From Alphaproteobacteria bacterium (GTDB lineage: Bacteria; Pseudomonadota; Alphaproteobacteria; CAAGCB01; CAG-977): 58,249 nucleotides of DNA. Location: the NCBI GenBank assembly GCA_024407875.1, contig JAKSVT010000012.1, forward strand, positions 1-58,249, in the 5' to 3' direction. The translations under genes were made by a program, and so were the position numbers. Below, piece by piece: positions 1-7,634 of this stretch. A model generated the notes under the pieces. The model searched no databases, had not been told where the DNA came from, and saw only the letters and a program-made list of their open reading frames with translations. The first letter of the stretch is position 1. Each line of letters opens with the position of its first letter.

Positions 1-2
1 CC

Positions 3-1271
3 CTGATTCTACAAAAGCTAATTTCATTACTTTTCATTAAAATTAGTAACTATATAAAAAGAGAAAGATATTTATCTAAAATCCGTCCCTTTTACGGAGT
101 TGATTTAATCAAAGTTTTGACTGGTGTCCGAAGATGTGGAAAATCTATTTTGCTCGAACAGATTGAGGAAGAGTTCGTTGCTAATGGATTTGAAAAGGAT
201 CATATAATTCGAATTAATTTTGAAGATTTGTCGTTCGAGAAGATTAGAACTGCAGATAAACTGAATAAATATGTACAAAAGAATATTAAAGATAAGGATA
301 AATATCTTATTTTCTTAGATGAAATTCAGCATGTTCCATGTTTTGAGAAAGTACTAGCATCGTTTAGAGCAACATTAAATTGTGATATTTTTATAACCGG
401 CAGTAATTCAAAACTACTGTCAGGTAAGATGGCAACATTGTTAGTTGGTAGATGTGTAGAATTTAAAATAATGCCATTTTCTTTTTCTGAAAGCTATGAA
501 TATGTTGGAACTAACGAAAAACAAATTTCGGCTGATGAATTTATGATTGATTATATTAATTGGGGAGGATTTCCGTTAAGATTTTCATTCAGTAAAGAAA
601 GTGATATTAAAAGATATTTGGAACAAACTTATAAGGGAATACTTGATAAGGACATAATCACAGAGAAATCTAGAATTAACAGACAGAATTTTGAAAAGAT
701 TGCTGGCTATGTTATGGCAAATGCAGGAAAAGAGTTTTCTTGTTCTAATGTTGAAACATTTTTTGAGAAGCAAAATGAAGAAATGTTAGATAAGAAGACT
801 ATCTATAGATATTTAGATAAGATGGAAAAGGCTTGCCTTATAGATAGAGTTAAAAGATTTAATATCGTTGGAAAACAAGCGTTGTCTTATATTGAAAAAC
901 AATATGCTGTTGATACAGGATTTAGGATGATTAACACGAATCTTGTGAACTTTGAGGACACGTTCTTTTTAGAAAATATTATATATAACGAATTGATTTC
1001 AAGAGATTATGAGGTGTTTACTGGGAAAACTTATAAAGGAGAAATTGATTTCGTTGTAATTAATGGTCGAAAAAAATGCTTTGTTCAAGTAGCATATTAT
1101 TTGGCTACAAAGGAGATCGTTGAAAGGGAGTTTGGGGCATTTAAGCCAATAAGTGATGCTGCTCCCAAATATGTGTTGTCTCTAGACCGTTTTGATTATT
1201 CACGGGATGGAATAGCTCATTTGAATATTGTTGATTTTCTTTTGGGAAAGGTCAATATCGTATTAAATTAG
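3..1271 (+). CDS. AAA ATPase with C-terminal DUF4143-like region, 5' end unresolved
   Basis: A P-loop ATPase of the widespread AAA plus DUF4143 family, whose cellular role is generally unknown. Walker A reads GVRRCGKS (codons from about 123), Walker B is YLIFLDEIQ, and a sensor-like TGSNSKLLSG follows. The C-terminal part carries GEIDFVV followed by CFVQVAY, a PD-(D/E)XK-like arrangement typical of DUF4143 proteins. The first usable start in frame is TTG at 117, but that would begin two residues before Walker A. The frame stays open to base 3, and the stretch just upstream (YIKRERYLSKIRPFYG) matches the usual family N-terminus. The true start therefore lies further left, possibly outside the window, or the 5' end is damaged. 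No upstream in-frame ATG is visible. An imperfect hairpin lies just after the stop. Confidence 0.75.
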   Translation: MILQKLISLLFIKISNYIKRERYLSKIRPFYGVDLIKVLTGVRRCGKSILLEQIEEEFVANGFEKDHIIRINFEDLSFEKIRTADKLNKYVQKNIKDKDKYLIFLDEIQHVPCFEKVLASFRATLNCDIFITGSNSKLLSGKMATLLVGRCVEFKIMPFSFSESYEYVGTNEKQISADEFMIDYINWGGFPLRFSFSKESDIKRYLEQTYKGILDKDIITEKSRINRQNFEKIAGYVMANAGKEFSCSNVETFFEKQNEEMLDKKTIYRYLDKMEKACLIDRVKRFNIVGKQALSYIEKQYAVDTGFRMINTNLVNFEDTFFLENIIYNELISRDYEVFTGKTYKGEIDFVVINGRKKCFVQVAYYLATKEIVEREFGAFKPISDAAPKYVLSLDRFDYSRDGIAHLNIVDFLLGKVNIVLN

Positions 1272-1306
1272 TGCCACAAATCAAGAAAAAATCTTGAATT
1301 GTGGCA
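1272..1306 (+). terminator. Hairpin after the AAA ATPase gene
   Basis: A 15-bp stem with one mismatch (arms 1272-1286 and 1292-1306, loop of 5) starts directly after the stop codon. The T-run after it is weak (ATTTG), so it could be a terminator or simply a stabilising 3' hairpin. Confidence 0.5.
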
Positions 1307-1375
1307 TTTGTTAGATATTAATTATGTTTATAATTTTAAAAAAATTCGCTTTATTTTAGTATTTGGCGGATTTCT

Positions 1376-1413
1376 ATTTCATGTTTTGGCTGAATTTCAT
1401 TTCATGTTTTGGC
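1376..1413. repeat. Short direct repeat, two copies of ATTTCATGTTTTGGC
   Basis: The 15-mer occurs at 1376-1390 and 1399-1413, 23 bases apart start to start, in the otherwise featureless spacer between the ATPase and the PAS-GGDEF gene. No function can be read from it. Confidence 0.6.
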
Positions 1414-1445
1414 AGATTTTTTGTTTAGATGTATGAATTTTTTTT

Positions 1446-1474
1446 ACAAAAAAATAGCCTTAAAAATAAGGCTA
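1446..1474 (-). terminator. Rho-independent terminator of the PAS-GGDEF gene
   Basis: An 8-bp perfect stem (TAGCCTTA, 1455-1462, with 1467-1474) has a 4-base loop and, on the minus strand, is followed by a run of seven T. It sits just downstream of the minus-strand gene ending at 1497. Confidence 0.85.
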
Positions 1475-1496
1475 CAATTTGAAAAAATTAGATAAT

Positions 1497-2558
1497 TTAA
1501 TCAGCTACAGATATTGTATTCTGTCTATCTTTGTTAGCTTTTAAAGCATTAAATGATCTGAATAATAAATCTTCAATTGTTTCATCAGAGTTCTGTCTAG
1601 ATGCGATACTTAAGCTTGTAGTTACTGTGATTTGAACATTATTTACATATAAGCCTGATTTCATTACTTCATTTTGAATGCGTTGAGCAACGATTTTTGC
1701 ACCATCAAGAGGTGTTTCTGGCAATAATATAGCAAATTCTATGTCAGCTAATCTTCCAATATAATCCGAGTCTCTAGTAGAATTACGACAAGCTTGTACA
1801 GCTGTCTTAATTGCTTGATCGCCAACAAATGAGCCATGTTCGTGATTTAATGTAGCAAACTTATCAATAGTCATCAAAATTACTGATAAATCACGTTTAT
1901 AACGTTTTGCACGTTTCATTTCTTTAATACCGTCTTCTACAAATTGACGACGGTTCAATGTTCCTGTTACAGGATCAACGATGGCCATATTACGAAGCTC
2001 TTCTTCCAATTCCTTTCTTGGAGTAATATCAAAACCTACAGAACGAATTTCAGATACTTCGTTGTTCTCATCGTAAATAATTCTGTTTGTCCATGAAATC
2101 CAAACAATTCTTCCATCTTTGCAAAGGTTTTCACACTCATTATCTAAATAAAGACGTGGATTTCTTTTAATTCTATCAATTAAATCAGAAGTGTTTTGTC
2201 CATGAGAATCTTTTAGAGGAACTAAATTTCCAATAACATTTTTTCCAACTAATTCTTCAGAAGAATATCCAAAAAATTCCAAAGCATAGTCATTTACTGA
2301 TTTTATAATACCATCTTTATCCATATCTAAAATCACACTTTTTGATGATTTTGATGAATAAGGATCAAACTTATGGTTGTGTTCTTTTGTTATATCTTCA
2401 AGGTCTTTTCTTGTAGCTAATAAGCTATTATTTAATTCAACAATTTTATTTTGAAGCTCTTTTTCTTCTTCTTTGTGCTTATTTGTTTTTAAAATGTACA
2501 AAGCAAAAACTAGCATAACAATAGCAAAATCAAAGCATCTAAACAATACTGAATCCAT
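1497..2558 (-). CDS. Membrane-anchored PAS-GGDEF protein with degenerate GGDEF motif
   Basis: Predicted c-di-GMP signalling protein of 353 residues. One transmembrane segment (about 9-23) is followed by a charged, probably coiled-coil linker (28-60), a PAS domain (about 72-185; the FDITPRKELEEEL end is typical of PAS/PAC) and a GGDEF domain (about 190-345). The GGDEF signature is degraded to ADIEF (271-275), and the metal/substrate region reads IDKFATLNHEHG instead of the usual DxDxFKxxND. A cyclase activity is therefore unlikely. The inhibitory-site motif RxxD is kept (RDSD, 262-265) exactly five residues before the degenerate motif. By analogy with other degenerate GGDEF proteins it may bind c-di-GMP as a receptor; that is inference. 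It stands alone, divergent from the suf operon, with its own terminator. Confidence 0.85.
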   Translation of the reverse strand: MDSVLFRCFDFAIVMLVFALYILKTNKHKEEEKELQNKIVELNNSLLATRKDLEDITKEHNHKFDPYSSKSSKSVILDMDKDGIIKSVNDYALEFFGYSSEELVGKNVIGNLVPLKDSHGQNTSDLIDRIKRNPRLYLDNECENLCKDGRIVWISWTNRIIYDENNEVSEIRSVGFDITPRKELEEELRNMAIVDPVTGTLNRRQFVEDGIKEMKRAKRYKRDLSVILMTIDKFATLNHEHGSFVGDQAIKTAVQACRNSTRDSDYIGRLADIEFAILLPETPLDGAKIVAQRIQNEVMKSGLYVNNVQITVTTSLSIASRQNSDETIEDLLFRSFNALKANKDRQNTISVAD

Positions 2559-2719
2559 CTAAAAAATTCCTTGTTAATAATTTTTTCACTTATTTTAAAA
2601 CAAGTAATTATATTTTTCCAATTTTTTTTGCATAAATCATTAAAAAAATTAAATTTTATTTCAAAAAAATGTCAATTAGTTGTATAAGTTTTTCTTGTTG
2701 AATTCAATCGGGTAAAATT

Positions 2720-4171
2720 ATGGACAAAGAAGATAATAAAAACGCTTTTGCTGCTGTTAGCGATGAGCCATATAAGTATGGATTCGTAACAGATATAGAA
2801 TCTGATGTCGCTCCTAAAGGTTTAAATGAGGACGTTATTAGGTTTATTTCTAAGAAAAAAGAAGAACCTGAGTGGTTGTTGGATCTTAGATTAAAAGCTT
2901 ATAGAAAATGGATACAAATGGAAGAGCCTACTTGGGCTATGGTTAAGTATCCCAAAATTGATTATCAGGATATATATTATTATGCTGCACCTAAATTAAA
3001 GAAAGGTCCTAATTCTTTAGATGAAGTTGATCCTGAATTATTAAAGACTTATGATAAATTAGGTGTTCCTATTCAAGAAAGAGCCGCTTTAGCAGGTGTT
3101 GCTGTTGATGCCGTTTTTGACAGTGTTTCTGTCGCTACAACATTTAGAGAAAAATTAGCTAAACAGGGCATTATCTTTTGTTCTATTTCTGAAGCTATTA
3201 AAAATTATCCGGATTTAGTTAAAGAAAATTTAGGAATTGTTGTTCCATACACCGATAATTATTTTGCATGCCTTAACACAGCTGTGTTTTCTGATGGAAC
3301 TTTTGTGTATATTCCAAAAGGCGTTAAATGCCCAATGGAATTATCAACGTATTTTAGAATTAATGCACAAAAATCAGGTCAGTTTGAAAGAACTTTGATT
3401 ATAGCTGATGATAATGCTTATGTAAGTTATTTAGAAGGTTGTACAGCTCCACAAAGAGATGAAAATCAACTTCATGCAGCTATTGTTGAAATTATTGTTC
3501 ATGATAATGCTGAAGTTAAATACTCTACTGTTCAAAACTGGTTTCCTGGAGATAAAGAAGGAAAAGGCGGTATTTATAATTTTGTTACTAAACGTGGTTT
3601 GTGTAAAGGCTATAAATCAAAGCTTTCTTGGACACAAGTTGAGACAGGCTCTGCGGTTACTTGGAAATATCCTTCTTGTGTCTTAAAAGGTGATGAATCT
3701 GTTGGCGAGTTTTATTCTGTTGCTATTACAAATAATTATCAACAGGCTGATACAGGAACAAAAATGATCCACCTTGGAAAAAATACCCGTTCAACAATTG
3801 TTTCAAAAGGTATTTCTGCAGGTAAATCTCAAAATACATATCGAGGTTTAGTTAAAATGGCACCTAATGCAGAAAATGCTAGAAATTTTTCTCAGTGTGA
3901 TAGCCTTTTAATTGGTGATAAATGTGGAGCTCATACTTTGCCTGTAATGGTTGATTCTAATCCTACGGCTTGTGTTGAACATGAAGCAACAACTTCAAAA
4001 ATTAGCGATGAACAGTTGTTTTATTGTCGCCAAAGAGGTTTAAGTGCAGAAGAAGCAGTTTCTTTAATTGTAAATGGTTTTTGTAAAGATGTTATGCAAA
4101 AATTGCCAATGGAGTTTGCTATTGAAGCGACAAGATTGGTAGCGGTAACATTAGAAGGTAGCGTCGGATAA
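2720..4171 (+). CDS. sufB: SUF scaffold protein SufB
   Basis: SufB, 483 residues (normal length), part of the SufBC2D complex that assembles Fe-S clusters in the cytoplasm. The sequence shows the EGCTAP motif near residue 240, the [10 protein letters not shown] block and the C-terminal FYCRQRGLS and VNGFCKDV motifs, all hallmarks of SufB as opposed to SufD. It is the first gene of sufB-C-D-S-sufT, with sufC 13 bases downstream. No strong Shine-Dalgarno precedes the ATG at 2720 (the preceding bases are CGGGTAAAATT), but the next Met lies deep in conserved sequence. No gene for an IscR-type regulator is adjacent. Confidence 0.97.
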   Translation: MDKEDNKNAFAAVSDEPYKYGFVTDIESDVAPKGLNEDVIRFISKKKEEPEWLLDLRLKAYRKWIQMEEPTWAMVKYPKIDYQDIYYYAAPKLKKGPNSLDEVDPELLKTYDKLGVPIQERAALAGVAVDAVFDSVSVATTFREKLAKQGIIFCSISEAIKNYPDLVKENLGIVVPYTDNYFACLNTAVFSDGTFVYIPKGVKCPMELSTYFRINAQKSGQFERTLIIADDNAYVSYLEGCTAPQRDENQLHAAIVEIIVHDNAEVKYSTVQNWFPGDKEGKGGIYNFVTKRGLCKGYKSKLSWTQVETGSAVTWKYPSCVLKGDESVGEFYSVAITNNYQQADTGTKMIHLGKNTRSTIVSKGISAGKSQNTYRGLVKMAPNAENARNFSQCDSLLIGDKCGAHTLPVMVDSNPTACVEHEATTSKISDEQLFYCRQRGLSAEEAVSLIVNGFCKDVMQKLPMEFAIEATRLVAVTLEGSVG

Positions 4172-4184
4172 CAGGAGTTTTTAA

Positions 4185-4949
4185 ATGTCCGCATTATTAG
4201 AAGTTAAAAATTTGTGTGTTAATGCTGAAGATAAGCAAATTTTAAATGGATTATCATTAAGTATTAATCCTGGTGAAATTCACGTTATTGTCGGTCCTAA
4301 TGGGGCTGGTAAAAGTACTTTGTCTAACGTTATTTGTGGTGATCCTAGATACCAAGTAACATCAGGTTCTATTACATTTAAAGGCGAAGATTTGTTAAAG
4401 CAAAATGTTGATGAACGTGCAAGAAATGGTATTTTCTTGTCATTCCAATCTCCTGTTGAAATTCCTGGAATTTCAATGTCAACATTGATGAAATATGCTT
4501 TAAATTCTCACAGAAAAGCTAAAGGTTTACCAGAATTAGATGCAGTTTCTTTTTCTAAATTAATTAGAGAATGTGCAAAAAAATTTGAAATTACAAATGA
4601 AATGCTAAAAAGACCTGTTAATGTAGGCTTTTCAGGTGGTGAAAAAAAGCGTTTAGAGTCTTTCCAAATGGCTGTTTTAGAACCTAGTTTTTGCATATTA
4701 GATGAAATGGATTCAGGTATGGATGTTGATGCTGTTAAAATTGCAGCTAATGGTGTTAATTTAATGAGATCTCCAGAACGTTCATTTTTAATTATTTCTC
4801 ATAATAATGATTTCTTGTATGAACAAATTAAACCTGATGTAGTTCATGTTCTTGTAAGTGGTAATATTGTTGAAACTTCTGATGCTAGTTTGTTAATTGA
4901 TATTAAAAATAATGGCTTCTCACGTTTTCTAAATAAGGGAATGAATTAG
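4185..4949 (+). CDS. sufC: SUF ATPase SufC
   Basis: ABC-type ATPase subunit (254 residues) that drives conformational change in the SufBC2D scaffold. It has Walker A GPNGAGKST (37-45), Q-loop SFQSP (86-90), a signature in the SufC form SGGEKKR (150-156) and Walker B CILDEMDSGMD (170-180). There is no membrane segment, as expected for this non-transport ABC protein. A GGAG-like ribosome site (ACAGGAG) precedes the ATG. The gene ends one base before sufD, implying translational coupling. Confidence 0.97.
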   Translation: MSALLEVKNLCVNAEDKQILNGLSLSINPGEIHVIVGPNGAGKSTLSNVICGDPRYQVTSGSITFKGEDLLKQNVDERARNGIFLSFQSPVEIPGISMSTLMKYALNSHRKAKGLPELDAVSFSKLIRECAKKFEITNEMLKRPVNVGFSGGEKKRLESFQMAVLEPSFCILDEMDSGMDVDAVKIAANGVNLMRSPERSFLIISHNNDFLYEQIKPDVVHVLVSGNIVETSDASLLIDIKNNGFSRFLNKGMN

Positions 4950-4950
4950 T

Positions 4951-5679
4951 ATGATAGAATTGGTGGAAAAACAATCATCAATTAAATTGCTAGAAGGCGA
5001 ACAACGTATAATTGTTGAAAATAGTTTAGCTAAGTCAACAAGTGTTGAAGTTATGCCTAATTCTTCTCTAGTCCATTATAGATTAAACAAAGGTAATGAT
5101 AATAAGTTAAGTGTTAAGGTGCATGAAAATGCTTCTTATAAATTGATTACATTGCAAATTGGTAATGGAACTTTGGATATTGATGTAAGTTTAGAAGGTG
5201 CAAAAGCTTATTGTCAAAGTGATATTGCTTATGCATTAAATAAAGAAGATAAAATGACAATTGTTTCAAATTTTGTGCATAATGCTAATGAAACAACGTC
5301 TAATCAATTAATAAAAGGTGTAGCTTCAGGAAATTCTTATGCAACATTTGAAGGAAAAATTCTAATTCCTTATGATAAAAAGAAAGTTGAAGGAAACCAA
5401 CAACATAGGGCTTTATTATTATCAAAATCAGCAACAGTTAAGGCTGTTCCTGCTTTGGAAATTTATGCCGATGATGTAAAATGTTCCCACGGTTCAGCTA
5501 TAGGTAATTTAAATCAAGAGCAAATTTATTATTTGCAAACAAGAGGAATTTCTAAAGAAGAAGCATATAAAATTCTAACCTCAGCATTTTTAAGAGAAGT
5601 AACTGATGGCATTGATGCTGAAGATTTAAGAACTTCTTTTGAAAAAGAAATAGCGGAGTGTTTATTGTTAAATGTATGA
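4951..5679 (+). CDS. sufD: SUF scaffold protein SufD, short form
   Basis: SufD subunit of the SufBC2D scaffold. The C-terminal half is diagnostic: KCSHGSAIGNL with the conserved His, then IYYLQTRGIS and the AF helix. At 242 residues it is much shorter than the roughly 400 residues of typical SufD proteins. Most of the N-terminal helical region and part of the beta-helix are absent, although the frame is clean and the gene is tightly coupled to its neighbours. The end overlaps sufS by 8 bases. Because the SufB/SufD interface residues and the SufC-binding C-terminus are retained, I expect it to be functional; that is inference. Confidence 0.9.
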   Translation: MIELVEKQSSIKLLEGEQRIIVENSLAKSTSVEVMPNSSLVHYRLNKGNDNKLSVKVHENASYKLITLQIGNGTLDIDVSLEGAKAYCQSDIAYALNKEDKMTIVSNFVHNANETTSNQLIKGVASGNSYATFEGKILIPYDKKKVEGNQQHRALLLSKSATVKAVPALEIYADDVKCSHGSAIGNLNQEQIYYLQTRGISKEEAYKILTSAFLREVTDGIDAEDLRTSFEKEIAECLLLNV

Positions 5680-6889
5680 TATAGAAAATATTAGAAATGA
5701 TTTTCATGCTTTGAGTTTAAAAACTCATAATAAACCTTTAGTTTATTTAGATACAGCTGCATCTGCACAAAAACCAAATTCTGTTATAGAAAAAATTAAG
5801 TACATATATGAAAATGAATATGCGAATGTTCATAGAGGTATGTATGAATTATCAGAAAAAGCTACTTTAAATTTTGAAGAAGCTAGATCAAAAGTTAGAT
5901 TGTTTATTAATGCTAAAAAGAATGAAGAAATTATATTTACAAAAGGAGCAACAAATTCAATTAATACGGTTGCTTATTCTTGGGGATTAAATAATCTATC
6001 TAAAAATGACGAAATTATTATTTGTGAATCTGAACATCACTCAAATATTGTTCCTTGGCAATTAATTCAAAGGTTAAAAGGCTTTACAATTAAAGTAGCT
6101 AAGGTTGACGATAATGGATGTTTAGATCTAGATTATTTTAAAAGCTTGTTAAACGATAAAGTAAAATTAGTGTGTCAAGCTCATGTTTCTAATGTTTTAG
6201 GAACTATATTTCCAATAAAAGAAGTTTGTGAGTTATCACATAAAGCAGGGGCTTTAGTTATGGTAGATGGTTGCCAAGCTATTCCTCATACAAAAGTTGA
6301 TGTTCAAGATTTAGATTGTGATTTTTATGCTTTTTCTGGACATAAACTTTATGGGCCAACAGGAGTTGGGGTATTATATGGTAAAAAAGAAATTTTAGAA
6401 AATATGGTTCCTTTCGAAGGCGGTGGCGATATGATTAAAACCGTTGCTTTTGAAGGAAGTTCTTGGGCTGATTTGCCAGCAAGATTTGAAGCAGGTACTC
6501 CAATGATTGTTCAAGCTATAGGTCTAGGTTATGCTATAGATTATGTAAATAGCTTAGGTATGGATAATATTACAAAACATGAAAAAGAATTGTCTGATCT
6601 TTTAGCTTTAGAATTAAATAAAATCGATGGAATAATTAATATAGGAACAGCTCCTAATAAGGCTGGTGTATTTAGTTTTGTTTCTAAATATGCTCATCCT
6701 CAAGATTATGCGATGGTTTTAGATCAACAAGGTATAGCTGTAAGAACAGGTCATCATTGTGCTCAGCCTTTACATAAAAGATTTAATCAAAGTGTTTCTG
6801 TTAGAGCTTCTTTAGGTTTATATACAAATCAAGAAGATATAGAGCGCTTTATTGCAGCAATTAAAAAAGCTAATCAATTTTTTGCATAG
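5672..6889 (+). CDS. sufS: Cysteine desulfurase SufS
   Basis: PLP-dependent group II cysteine desulfurase (405 residues) that removes sulfur from L-cysteine to feed the SUF scaffold. The PLP lysine is K225 in FSGHKLYGPTG. The catalytic cysteine is C363 in RTGHHCAQP, with the short loop typical of SufS rather than IscS. The ESEHHSN motif (120-125) is present. The ATG lies inside the end of sufD. No sufE or sufU partner is seen in the window, although SufS enzymes normally need a sulfur-acceptor partner, so one should lie elsewhere. Confidence 0.97.
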   Translation: MYDIENIRNDFHALSLKTHNKPLVYLDTAASAQKPNSVIEKIKYIYENEYANVHRGMYELSEKATLNFEEARSKVRLFINAKKNEEIIFTKGATNSINTVAYSWGLNNLSKNDEIIICESEHHSNIVPWQLIQRLKGFTIKVAKVDDNGCLDLDYFKSLLNDKVKLVCQAHVSNVLGTIFPIKEVCELSHKAGALVMVDGCQAIPHTKVDVQDLDCDFYAFSGHKLYGPTGVGVLYGKKEILENMVPFEGGGDMIKTVAFEGSSWADLPARFEAGTPMIVQAIGLGYAIDYVNSLGMDNITKHEKELSDLLALELNKIDGIINIGTAPNKAGVFSFVSKYAHPQDYAMVLDQQGIAVRTGHHCAQPLHKRFNQSVSVRASLGLYTNQEDIERFIAAIKKANQFFA

Positions 6890-6901
6890 GATTTTAATGT
6901 T

Positions 6902-7534
6902 ATGGATAATGAAAAATTGAATTTAGAAAATCAAAATAGTGAAGAAAAAAAAGAAGATAGCGTTGTAAACGTTAATTCTAATGTTCCTTCAATAATTGAA
7001 GAAGAACTAAAAAAGTTGCCTTCTGATTTTAGTGGTACTGTAGAAATCCCACTAAATTCGTCAAAACTAGAAGCTTTACAAAATATGCTTCCAGGAGCAA
7101 AGCCGTTGCCAGAAGAATTAAAAGATTTAGACAATCTTTTCTGGAATGGAGAAGGTGATACTCCAATGATTAATTACGGTGATGAATACGTTGTAGTTAA
7201 AGGAGAAACTTTGGAAGAGGGGCATAAATTAGCAAGTAATGATGATATTATAAATGCTATTAAAACTGTTTCTGATCCTGAAATCATGGTTAATGTCTTT
7301 GACTTAGGCTTGATTTATAGAATGGATCATTTAGTAAACGGTGATGTCGAAATTGATATGACTGTTACAGCTCCTTCTTGTCCTGTTGCAGGGGTTATGC
7401 CAAATCAAGTTGCTGAAGCAGTTTCAAAAGTTGATGGGGTTGGCAAAGTTACAGTAAAATTAGTTTGGGAACCTGCTTGGAGCATGGATCGTATGAGTGA
7501 AGACGCTAAGTTTTCTTTAGATTTGTTTGAATAG
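6902..7534 (+). CDS. sufT: SufT-like protein (MIP18/DUF59 domain) with long N-terminal region
   Basis: Last gene of the suf operon, 12 bases after sufS. Residues about 113-205 form a MIP18/DUF59 domain: SDPEIMVNVFDLGLIY followed by TVTAPSCPVAG with the conserved C160. Such proteins help mature Fe-S enzymes. The first 110 residues are unusual: a highly charged Glu/Lys/Asn-rich leader (1-45), then a region I do not recognise (45-110). The encoded chain is 210 residues, roughly twice the bare domain. Membership of the SUF machinery rests on domain and operon position; the symbol is the customary one for this slot. Confidence 0.85.
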   Translation: MDNEKLNLENQNSEEKKEDSVVNVNSNVPSIIEEELKKLPSDFSGTVEIPLNSSKLEALQNMLPGAKPLPEELKDLDNLFWNGEGDTPMINYGDEYVVVKGETLEEGHKLASNDDIINAIKTVSDPEIMVNVFDLGLIYRMDHLVNGDVEIDMTVTAPSCPVAGVMPNQVAEAVSKVDGVGKVTVKLVWEPAWSMDRMSEDAKFSLDLFE

Positions 7535-7634
7535 AGTAAATGAAAATTAACTTTTTTATGATATAAAAGCATAGAATTTTTATTTTCGATTTAATATACT
7601 TATAAAAATTATATTTTGTTTGAGGACTATTGTT

